NCBI GenBank assembly: GCA_035642095.1
Contig: DASQTB010000119.1
Span: 1-28,659 of the forward strand
Reading direction: 5' to 3'
DNA length: 28,659 nt
From: DASQTB01 sp035642095
GTDB lineage: Bacteria > Actinomycetota > UBA4738 > CALAEC01
Shown: one piece after another, positions 22,389 to 28,659 of the stretch
How positions within the stretch are numbered: the stretch's first letter is position 1
Layout: each line of letters begins with the position of its first letter
The notes under the pieces: model-generated
What the model was told of the DNA's origin: nothing
The model's input: only the letters and a program-made list of their open reading frames with translations
The model's database searches: none
Made by a program: the position numbers and the translations under genes

Positions 22389-23594
22389 TCAGTCCTCCCG
22401 CGGATCGAAGGCCACCTTGGTCGTGCCCAGGCGGCCCGCGCTCATGGCGTGGTCGATGGCCTCCCGCCAGCTCCCCAGCGAGTACGACGCCCCCACCACA
22501 CCGTCGAGATCGACCTCGGCGGCGAGCTGGAGAGCGAGGTCGAAGGTCCTCCGCCGCCCACCGTCGGCGTCCTCGGTCCCCGACGCGTACGCCCCCACGA
22601 CCTCCAGTTCCCGGAACCATACCGGGGCCAGATCGGCCCCCGCCACCGGGAGGCCGGAGAGCACGGCTCGGCCGCCGGCCCTCGTCGTCCGGAGGACCAG
22701 GTCCAGGGTTCGGGGGGAGCCGACGCACTCGTAGGAGACGTCCACCCCGCCCAGGAGGAACGGAGATCCCCGCTCGGGGTTCACCCGGAAGGCTCGCGCC
22801 GATCGGCGCAGCGACCCGACGGCCTCGCCGGGCGACACCACGTCGGTGGCGCCGAAGCGCCGGGCCAGTTCCGCCTGACGACGATGCTTGGCCACCACGG
22901 TGATCCGGCCGGCACCGGTCAGCTCCCGAAGAGCCAGCAGGGTGAGGACGCCCACCGTCCCGGCTCCCACCACGAGGACCGAGTCGCCCGGGCCGGGGCG
23001 ACCACGCAGCGCCGCGTGGATCGCGCACGCCAACGGCTCGACCAGCACCGCCCGCTCGTCGGTCATCCCGTTCGGAACGGGGTGAAGTTGGGAGCGATGG
23101 GCCACGAAGGAGCCGCTCCATCCGCCTCCCGTATCGGCGCAGTAGCCGGTCTGAAGCCCCGGCGAGACGTGGCCCACCGTGATCCGATCGCATCGCCCGG
23201 TGGCCCCGGCCGAGCACGATCCGCAGGGAGGAAGCCCACGGGCGGCGCAGGCCAGCACGGGGTCCAACACGACGCGGGTTCCGGCGGAAAGGTCGTCGAC
23301 GTCGTCGGCCAGCTCGCCGACGACCTCGTGGCCGGGGACGAACGGCATCGAGACAAGGGGCGAGAAGTAGAAGGACGACTTGCCCTCGATCGTGGCCAGG
23401 TCGGAGCCGCAGATGCCGGCCAGCCGGGTCTCGACCCGGCCCCATCCCTCGGCGGGGGGTTCCGGCTCCGACCGATTCACCAGTCGGAGCGGCGCCAGGG
23501 GCCCGGCCACGAGACCGGGGAGCCGGTCGCCGACGGCCCGGGCGGCGAGGTACCGAGGGACCGAGCGATACAGCTCCAGGGCCAGCACGGTCAC
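22389..23594 (-). CDS. Zinc-dependent alcohol dehydrogenase (MDR superfamily)
   Basis: A 401-residue NAD(P)-dependent dehydrogenase that interconverts an alcohol and aldehyde/ketone. Catalytic zinc ligands are in ICGSD and GHEVVGE. Structural zinc cysteines lie in CAARGLPPCGSC and the following RC. The nucleotide-binding motif is VVGAGTVGVL. An N-terminal extension of about 50 residues (LALELYRSVPRYLAARA) precedes the GroES-like domain. Start GTG 23594 overlaps the reductase/HAD stop by 4 nt (GTGA). The substrate is not deducible; within this operon a fatty aldehyde/alcohol or a hydroxyacyl intermediate is most likely. Confidence 0.88.
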   Translation of the reverse strand: MTVLALELYRSVPRYLAARAVGDRLPGLVAGPLAPLRLVNRSEPEPPAEGWGRVETRLAGICGSDLATIEGKSSFYFSPLVSMPFVPGHEVVGELADDVDDLSAGTRVVLDPVLACAARGLPPCGSCSAGATGRCDRITVGHVSPGLQTGYCADTGGGWSGSFVAHRSQLHPVPNGMTDERAVLVEPLACAIHAALRGRPGPGDSVLVVGAGTVGVLTLLALRELTGAGRITVVAKHRRQAELARRFGATDVVSPGEAVGSLRRSARAFRVNPERGSPFLLGGVDVSYECVGSPRTLDLVLRTTRAGGRAVLSGLPVAGADLAPVWFRELEVVGAYASGTEDADGGRRRTFDLALQLAAEVDLDGVVGASYSLGSWREAIDHAMSAGRLGTTKVAFDPRED

Positions 23595-25915
23595 GACGCC
23601 CCCGCCGGTGCCAGGACCCGGGGCGTGCCCTTCACCATCGGCCACTCCTCGACCGGCCATCGGCGGTCCCGGGCCACCCGGAACAGGGCGACGTCGGGAT
23701 TGACCGCCACGGGATTCCCGACGGTCCGCAGGAGCGGCAGGTCCGAGTGACTGTCGGCGTAAGCGTACGAGGCTCGAAGGTCCGCCCCGGCCCGGGCCGC
23801 GTATCTACGGAGCCAGGGCGACCGAGCCTCGCCGACCAGGGGCGGGCGCTGGAGATAGCCCGTGAACCGACCGTCCCGGACCTCCAGCCGGGTGGCCACG
23901 ACGTCGTCGAACAGCGGGCGCAGCGGCTCCACGAAGGGCTCCAGCGACCCCGTGACCAGCACGACGCGGTGGCCGGCGGCTCGGTGATCCCGGATCCGGC
24001 GGATGGCGCCGGGCGACACCCTGCGCAGCAGGAGCTCGGACAGCTCGTCCGCCACCAGCCTGCGCACGGCCTCTGCGGAGGCCCCCTCGTACCGCCGATA
24101 GAAGGCCCGGAGGAACGCACCGCGGTCCCGCCGCTCGGCCGCCAGGTACCGAGGCAGGGCCCCGGCCAGGGACGTCACCGCTCCCGGCCACCGCTCGGCG
24201 GGCAGGTCGGCCAATCGCAGCCACAAGAACGACTCGACGACGTTCGAGGCCACGACGGTCCCCTCCAGATCGAACACGGCGAGCACGCCGTCCTGGCTGG
24301 GCTCCAGCGCCACCGCAGGTTCCGCTCGCCTGGGCCGCTCGAACCGCAGCGTCCGGGTGACCGCGGGGCAGTGGACCTCGAGGACGTAGTGGTCCCAGTC
24401 GATCGCCGCCGCGTCGAACGGGAACCTGTCGCGGTCCTCGGAGGGGAGCGACTTCCAGAGCTCGACGGTGCGCTCGTCGGTGTAGATCACCTCGGCCTCC
24501 GCGTAGGCTCCGTAGAGGTCGGCGTACTTCCGGACGAAGTCCAGCCGGTTGCGCTGCCGGTCCAGATCCCTGGCCCAGCCTCGGACCCGGCTGGACCGAG
24601 GAAGCTTCCGGATCACCCGGTCGGCCGCCTCGATGGCCCGTTCGCCCGTCCGGAGCAGCCGCTCCACCCGAGCCCGGCCGGGGAACCGCCAGTCGGGGAC
24701 CCGGATCTCACCTCGGTCCCGCTGGCGGAGGGGCTCCGCCCGGAAGTAGTCCCGGACCAGCTCGAACATCCGCCGGTAATGGAGCGGGTTCCGCGAGCCC
24801 GAGCACACGTGGTAGTACCGGGGCCGAGCCGGCTCGGGCGGCCGGGTGGCCACGGCGAGCATCGCATTGACCACGAGGTCGATCGGGATGATGTCCAGGA
24901 TCCCCTCCGGGATGCCGGGGAACTCCGGGATCGACCCCCGGCCGTAGGCCAGGATCACCGGCTCGGCCATCTTGAAGCCCTCGATCCATCCCGGGAACGG
25001 GTGGCGAAGAGCGCTCTCGATGATCGACGGCCTGAGGATCGACACGGGGAGGTCGGCGGCGGCCTCCTCGGCCACCCGCTCTCCCAGCGCCTTGGTCAGC
25101 GTGTAGATGTCGGGCCATCCCAGGGTCTGGGCCCGAGACAGCCCGTACCGGACCAGCCGCCGCTCGACCCAGTCCCGCCGCCGGCGCTCGGCATCCTGGG
25201 AGACGGTCTGGGGCCCGGCCCGGGCATGCTCCTTCGACGCCGCCCGGATGAACCGGTCGAGGACCTCCGGCCTCCGGGAGGCCGCCTCGACCTGGCCCCG
25301 AGCCTCGAACGCGGCGTCCGTCTCGGTCCGCCAGTCGACGTCGTGGGCCAGCGGCGCCTCGGGGATCGTCCCTCGGGCCACCCCGGCCACATACGCCGTG
25401 GACACATTGACCACGTGCGGCTCGAGGCTCGCCTCCCGCAGCGCGTCGTACAGATGGACGGACCCGAGGACGTTGGTCCGGAACCCTCCGTCGATCGGGG
25501 GATCGAAGGAGACCGTGGCCGCGCAGTGGAACACCACGTCGAGCCGGTCCGGGACCGGCGGGGGGGCCTCGGCCACGTCACCCTCGATCACCTCGACCCG
25601 GTCGTCGAGCATGCGACGGATCGCGTCGGGGCCGTCGCGGTCACGAAGGGCGTTGAAGGCCGCGCCGGCGACCAGCGACTCGACCCGGTCCCGCCCCGAG
25701 ACCCCACCCAGCGGCCGAACCAGCACGGCGATCCGGGCATCCGGCACCTCCGCCAGGAGCCGCTCCAGGAGTGCCTGGCCGAGGAAGCCCGTGACCCCCG
25801 TGATCAGGATCCGGGACCCGGCGAGCCGCTCGGTGATGGGTGGCGTTTGGGCCGGCAACGCCCCGCTATCCTGGCGACCTCCGTCTCCGGCGGCAACCGA
25901 CCCGAGGTGCCACAC
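23591..25915 (-). CDS. Fatty-acyl-CoA reductase-like (FAR) domain fused to HAD-IB phosphatase-like domain
   Basis: A 774-residue fusion. Residues 30-510 are an extended SDR of the fatty-acyl reductase (male-sterility) type: TGVTGFLG (39-46) binds NAD(P), and the active-site pair is Y271/K275 in YTLTK. A FAR-like tail follows (KYADLYGAYAEAEVIY, IDWDHYV). Such enzymes reduce acyl-CoA to aldehyde or alcohol. Residues 543-760 are a HAD-IB domain: motif I FDLEGT (D549, but E551 where D is usual), motif II T655 in LVTGS, motif IV D721/D725 in YADSHSD. Glutamate at the second position is also seen in ThrH-type HADs, so activity is possible. GTG 25915 is only 8 nt from the divergent kinase start. TTG 25858 (19 codons in) is an alternative that frees space for a promoter. 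Confidence 0.87.
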   Translation of the reverse strand: MWHLGSVAAGDGGRQDSGALPAQTPPITERLAGSRILITGVTGFLGQALLERLLAEVPDARIAVLVRPLGGVSGRDRVESLVAGAAFNALRDRDGPDAIRRMLDDRVEVIEGDVAEAPPPVPDRLDVVFHCAATVSFDPPIDGGFRTNVLGSVHLYDALREASLEPHVVNVSTAYVAGVARGTIPEAPLAHDVDWRTETDAAFEARGQVEAASRRPEVLDRFIRAASKEHARAGPQTVSQDAERRRRDWVERRLVRYGLSRAQTLGWPDIYTLTKALGERVAEEAAADLPVSILRPSIIESALRHPFPGWIEGFKMAEPVILAYGRGSIPEFPGIPEGILDIIPIDLVVNAMLAVATRPPEPARPRYYHVCSGSRNPLHYRRMFELVRDYFRAEPLRQRDRGEIRVPDWRFPGRARVERLLRTGERAIEAADRVIRKLPRSSRVRGWARDLDRQRNRLDFVRKYADLYGAYAEAEVIYTDERTVELWKSLPSEDRDRFPFDAAAIDWDHYVLEVHCPAVTRTLRFERPRRAEPAVALEPSQDGVLAVFDLEGTVVASNVVESFLWLRLADLPAERWPGAVTSLAGALPRYLAAERRDRGAFLRAFYRRYEGASAEAVRRLVADELSELLLRRVSPGAIRRIRDHRAAGHRVVLVTGSLEPFVEPLRPLFDDVVATRLEVRDGRFTGYLQRPPLVGEARSPWLRRYAARAGADLRASYAYADSHSDLPLLRTVGNPVAVNPDVALFRVARDRRWPVEEWPMVKGTPRVLAPAGAS
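25845..25872 (+). promoter_or_regulatory. Possible promoter for the pseudouridine kinase/glycosidase pair
   Basis: TATCCT (25867-25872) with a poor -35 (GTTTGG, 25845-25850, 16-nt spacer). It would sit inside the first codons of the divergent reductase gene if that gene starts at 25915, but in front of it if TTG 25858 is used. Confidence 0.25.
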
Positions 25916-25923
25916 TGGCCGCC

Positions 25924-26796
25924 GTGCCGGACCCCGACGTGATCGTGGTGGGCGACATCATGCTCGACGTCTCGGTCGAATCGGCCCAGCTGGAGCGGGG
26001 GGGTGACGTTCACGGCGAGGTGACGATCCGCCCCGGCGGCGGGGGATCCAACGCCGCCGTCTGGGCCGCGCACGCCGGCGCCCGGGTCCGCTTGCACGGC
26101 AAGGTGGGGGCGGACCCGGCAGGGCGCATGCTGGCCGAGGGGTTGGACGAGCGGGGGGTCGACGCCGACCTGGCCCGCGATGGTGAGGTCCGGACCGGCT
26201 CCATCCTGGTGGTGCACGAAGGCAACAAGCGATCGATGGTCGCCGATCGGGGGGCCAACGCCCGGTTGCGGCCCGAGGACCTCCCCGATCGCCTGGCCGC
26301 AGGGGCCGTGCTCCTGTCGGGCTATCTTCTCTTCCATCCGGGCTCGGAACGGGCGGCCCGAGCCACGCTCGATCGGGCCGCCGCCGGCCACGTGGCCGTC
26401 GACGCGGCGTCGTGGCCGCTGGTCCGAGACTTCGGCCCGGAGCGGTTCGTGGAGGCCACCTCTAAGGCGACGATGCTCCTGGCCAACGAGGACGAGGCTC
26501 GGGCCCTGGCCACCGGATCGACCGAGGCCTCGGTGCGAAGCCTGTCCCGCTCCTACCGTCTCGTGGTGGTGAAGCGGGACGCCGGCGGGGCGCTGCTCGG
26601 TTCGGAGGGCGCGGTGACGCCGGTTCCCGGCCGGCACGTCGATCCGGTGGATCCCACCGGGGCCGGCGATGCCTTCGCCGGGGTCCTTCTGGCCCGGCTG
26701 GCCCTCGGTTCGGAGCTGATCGAGGCCCTGGAAGCCGCCACGGAGGCCGCATCGGTCGTGGTCGGCTCGACCGCGATGTGGCCGGAGGCACGGTGA
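25924..26796 (+). CDS. PfkB-family kinase, probable pseudouridine kinase
   Basis: A 290-residue ribokinase-superfamily kinase. The N-terminal GDIMLDV and the GGGGSNAAVWAAHAGA substrate loop are typical, as is the C-terminal anion hole DPTGAGDAFAG with catalytic D249. PfkB kinases act on many sugars and nucleosides. The assignment to pseudouridine rests on the next gene, a pseudouridine-5'-phosphate glycosidase whose GTG overlaps this stop by 4 nt (GTGA). Together they would convert pseudouridine to pseudouridine 5'-phosphate and then to uracil and ribose 5-phosphate. GTG 25924 begins right before the first beta strand. No nucleoside transporter is in the window. Confidence 0.82.
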   Translation: MPDPDVIVVGDIMLDVSVESAQLERGGDVHGEVTIRPGGGGSNAAVWAAHAGARVRLHGKVGADPAGRMLAEGLDERGVDADLARDGEVRTGSILVVHEGNKRSMVADRGANARLRPEDLPDRLAAGAVLLSGYLLFHPGSERAARATLDRAAAGHVAVDAASWPLVRDFGPERFVEATSKATMLLANEDEARALATGSTEASVRSLSRSYRLVVVKRDAGGALLGSEGAVTPVPGRHVDPVDPTGAGDAFAGVLLARLALGSELIEALEAATEAASVVVGSTAMWPEAR

Positions 26797-27680
26797 GCGA
26801 TCGCGTCGCTCTGTCGGACGAGATCGCCGGCGCCCTCGAAGGCGGAGGGCCGGCGGTGGCCCTGGAGACCAGCGTCCTCGGCCAGGGGCTTCCCGAGCCC
26901 TGGAACCGGCGGGCGGCCGAGGCCATGGACGCCGCCGTGCGCTCGACCGGAGCGGTGCCCGCGTGGACGTGGACGGCCGAGGGGCGGATCCGGATCGGGG
27001 CGACCGCCGACGACCTCGATCGGCTGATGACGCGCCGTCCGGCGAAGGTGGCCCGGCGCGACCTTCCGGCGGCGCTTGGCGCGGGCGGCCTGGGGGCGAC
27101 CACGGTCTCGGCGACCCTATGGGCGGCCTACCGCACAGGCATCGAGGTGGCCGCCACCGGAGGGATCGGTGGGGTCCATCCCGGCACCGGCGACGTCTCG
27201 GCGGATCTCGTCGAGCTGGCCCGGACCCCGGCCACGCTGGTCTGCTCGGGGCCGAAATCGATCCTCGACCCGGTGGCCACCCTCGAGCGGCTGGAGGAGC
27301 TCGGCGTGGGGGTGCTGGGCTACGGGACCGACCGGCTCCCGTTCTTCATCGTCCGCGACTCCGGCCTCCCCCTGGACCAACGGGCCGACCATCCGAAGGA
27401 GGTGGCCGCTGCCGCGTCGGCCCGACGCGATCTGGAGATCGCCTCGACGCTGGTGGTCTGCCTGCCGTGCCCGGAGGAGGTCGCCCTCCCCGCCGACCTC
27501 GTGGCCGAGGCGGCCGCCCGGTGCCGGGACCGACACCGGACCGTCACCGGGAAGGCGGTGACACCGGCTCTCCTGGCCTGTCTTGCAGAGGAGACCGGCC
27601 AGGCCTCGCTCCGGGCGAACCTGGCCCTCCTGGAGGGCAATGCCCTGCTGGCGGGCGAGGTGGCCGGCGCCCTGACCTGA
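26793..27680 (+). CDS. psuG: Pseudouridine-5'-phosphate glycosidase
   Basis: This enzyme breaks the C-C glycosidic bond of pseudouridine 5'-phosphate to give uracil and ribose 5-phosphate. The 295-residue length is that of the family. Signature segments are ALETSVLGQGLP, KVARRDLPAAL, the phosphate loop ATGGIGGVHPG, GDVSADLVEL with D134/D138, and SGPKSILD with the Schiff-base lysine K155. GTG 26793 overlaps the kinase stop. An in-frame ATG at 26778 exists but would reach back into the kinase. The reaction is reversible in vitro, but with the kinase beside it the catabolic direction is more likely. Confidence 0.93.
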   Translation: MSDRVALSDEIAGALEGGGPAVALETSVLGQGLPEPWNRRAAEAMDAAVRSTGAVPAWTWTAEGRIRIGATADDLDRLMTRRPAKVARRDLPAALGAGGLGATTVSATLWAAYRTGIEVAATGGIGGVHPGTGDVSADLVELARTPATLVCSGPKSILDPVATLERLEELGVGVLGYGTDRLPFFIVRDSGLPLDQRADHPKEVAAAASARRDLEIASTLVVCLPCPEEVALPADLVAEAAARCRDRHRTVTGKAVTPALLACLAEETGQASLRANLALLEGNALLAGEVAGALT

Positions 27681-27723
27681 GCCGACCGCGATCCGCGGCC
27701 GCCTTCGTCATGCAACCGTCACC

Positions 27724-27735
27724 GAACGGCCGTTC
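27724..27735. repeat. Perfect 12-nt palindrome upstream of the small zinc-ribbon gene
   Basis: GAACGGCCGTTC is perfectly self-complementary with no loop and lies in the 112-nt gap after psuG, 58 nt before GTG 27793. It could be an operator, or chance in GC-rich DNA. It does not look like a terminator, as no T-run follows. Confidence 0.25.
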
Positions 27736-27792
27736 CACCGCCGCACCGGACGGGCACCATGTCCTTTGCCACCGAAGGAGAGGAGCTTCCCC

Positions 27793-27954
27793 GTGCCGCG
27801 GTGCCCGGTCTGTGATTCACCCCGGGTGATCATCGTGCTCAACCAAGCCCGCCGAGGGCTGTGCGCGGCCTGCGGTGCGCGGTGGGTCCAGGACGGCGAC
27901 ACGCAACGCCAGGTCGAGGCTCCCCTCGACGCTCAGCGAACCGGGGCCCGATAG
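27793..27954 (+). CDS. Tiny zinc-ribbon protein (53 residues)
   Basis: A 53-residue protein with two CxxC motifs (CPVC at residues 4-7 and CAAC, about 22-25), a rubredoxin/zinc-ribbon-like pair joined by a strand segment (RVIIVLNQARRG). The C-terminal half after RWVQDGDTQ is hydrophilic. GTG 27793 is preferred over the ATG at 27766 because AAGGAGAGGAGC at 27776-27787 is a good ribosome binding site and the cysteine motif starts three residues in. Its 3' end overlaps the opposite helicase gene by 22 nt. Function unknown. Confidence 0.6.
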   Translation: MPRCPVCDSPRVIIVLNQARRGLCAACGARWVQDGDTQRQVEAPLDAQRTGAR

Positions 27955-28658
27955 GCCATCCGACGCGGGCCTCGGGAGAAACCGGCGCCCGCCAGCACCG
28001 CCTCTCCCGGGCTCCCGATCACCGGTTGGTCCGCCCACCGCTCGACGGCGATCCGGCCCCCCGGCCACGCCCCGGCCTCCTCCACCAGGGCGGCGACCGC
28101 GGCCTCGATCCGTTCTTCGCGGAGCGGGACCAGCCGTCGGCCCCGGCCCTCCCCGGCCAGCGCCGGCTCTCCCCCGACGAGGACGAGCCACGAACCGGCC
28201 ACCCGGGCGGGCCGGTATTCCCCGTCCCCGGGAACGGGCAGGATCGGGCCGTACGGATTGGCCGGATCTGACGCGGCCACCACCCGTTTCCGATCCGAAG
28301 CGGCCCGTCGCAACCGGTCCACCACGTTGGGCAGGGCGAACTGGATCCCCGACAGGCCACGAACGAAGTACCCTCGCCTGACCCGCCCCTGGGCCTCCAT
28401 CGTGGTCAGGGCGTCGAGGACGATCGGCCACGGCACGGGCACATCGGCGGCCCCCGCCATCTCCCGAGCCACCACCCCGTATCCATCAAGGAGCCGATCC
28501 GCCCACGCCGAAGCCCGGACGCCGGGATCCTGTGGAGGCTCGGGCAGGAGGCTCCACCGGCCGTAGAGCGGGAGGCGCGTCGCTTCCCTCCCCCGCCGGC
28601 GAACACGCTGAGGCTCGCGGAGGCCGGCCAGGGCGTCGTTCGTGACCCGGCCGGCCCA
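27933..28658 (-). CDS. Lhr-type ATP-dependent helicase, C-terminal part only
   Basis: The C-terminal 241 residues of a large superfamily 2 DEAD/H helicase of the Lhr type, the N-terminus lying beyond the right edge. Recognised from the C-terminal region: WAGRVTNDALAGLRE, LYGRWSLLPEP, ADRLLDGYGVVARE, RRGYFVRGLSGIQFALP and DPANPYGPILPVP, in the order seen in Lhr proteins. The helicase motifs (Walker A/B) are not in the window. Lhr acts in DNA repair on forked DNA in mycobacteria and E. coli. The frame continues open to base 28658 without a start, so the gene is truncated by the window rather than broken. Ends overlapping the small zinc-ribbon gene. Confidence 0.88.
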   Translation of the reverse strand, partial: WAGRVTNDALAGLREPQRVRRRGREATRLPLYGRWSLLPEPPQDPGVRASAWADRLLDGYGVVAREMAGAADVPVPWPIVLDALTTMEAQGRVRRGYFVRGLSGIQFALPNVVDRLRRAASDRKRVVAASDPANPYGPILPVPGDGEYRPARVAGSWLVLVGGEPALAGEGRGRRLVPLREERIEAAVAALVEEAGAWPGGRIAVERWADQPVIGSPGEAVLAGAGFSRGPRRMAYRAPVR

Positions 28659-28659
28659 G

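Noticed and set aside
23747..25942. A 731-codon plus-strand frame opposite the reductase/HAD gene
   Set aside because: Antisense shadow with no family features; the minus strand has clear SDR and HAD motifs.

Overview
The window is a dense, very GC-rich stretch of bacterial chromosome with about 24 protein genes, many GTG starts and stop/start overlaps, and no RNA gene, insertion sequence or CRISPR array that I can see. The lineage is most likely Actinomycetota. The evidence is a compact operon of three families typical of that phylum (MSMEG_4193-type histidine phosphatase, DUF3090, SCO1664-type kinase-like protein), a DUF3052 gene, an Lhr-type helicase, and several near-leaderless promoters with a -10 box about 7-8 nt before the start codon. 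It is not one of the well-known genera by anything I can recognise; an uncultured deep lineage is likely.

Left part (1-2222): a truncated membrane-anchored zinc-ribbon protein is divergent from a secreted RTX-like glycine/aspartate repeat protein, followed by a small-molecule phosphotransferase of the APH family. Next (2303-7558) comes a tight operon: cyanophycinase (cphB), cyanophycin synthetase (cphA) and an unusual fusion of a CBS-domain pair to citrate synthase. These link a nitrogen storage polymer (multi-L-arginyl-poly-aspartate) to entry of carbon into the TCA cycle. Facing it are msrB and a small gene that appears frameshifted. A bidirectional promoter separates that small gene from a 5'-3' exonuclease (8204-9217).

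Middle part (9084-17123): a Mur-ligase protein that looks like CphA with the ATP-grasp module missing lies on the minus strand. Upstream of it on the same strand is a secreted beta-propeller/phosphodiester-glycosidase fusion. A plus-strand operon then encodes a ChlI/MoxR-like AAA+ ATPase, a VWA (MIDAS) protein and a DUF3052 protein.

Right part (17120-28658): two minus-strand operons follow. One runs phosphatase, DUF3090, SCO1664-like, PhnD-like binding protein. The other runs fatty-acyl reductase/HAD fusion, Zn alcohol dehydrogenase, LarA-like protein, PlsC-type acyltransferase. Divergent from the latter is a pseudouridine-catabolism pair (PfkB-type kinase and pseudouridine-5'-phosphate glycosidase), then a tiny zinc-ribbon protein and the C-terminal end of an Lhr-type helicase cut by the window edge.

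The most interesting items are the CphA-like ligase without ATP-grasp close to a real cphBA operon, the CBS-citrate synthase fusion inside that operon, and the four-gene reductase/HAD-ADH-LarA-PlsC operon, which looks like an uncharacterised lipid pathway.
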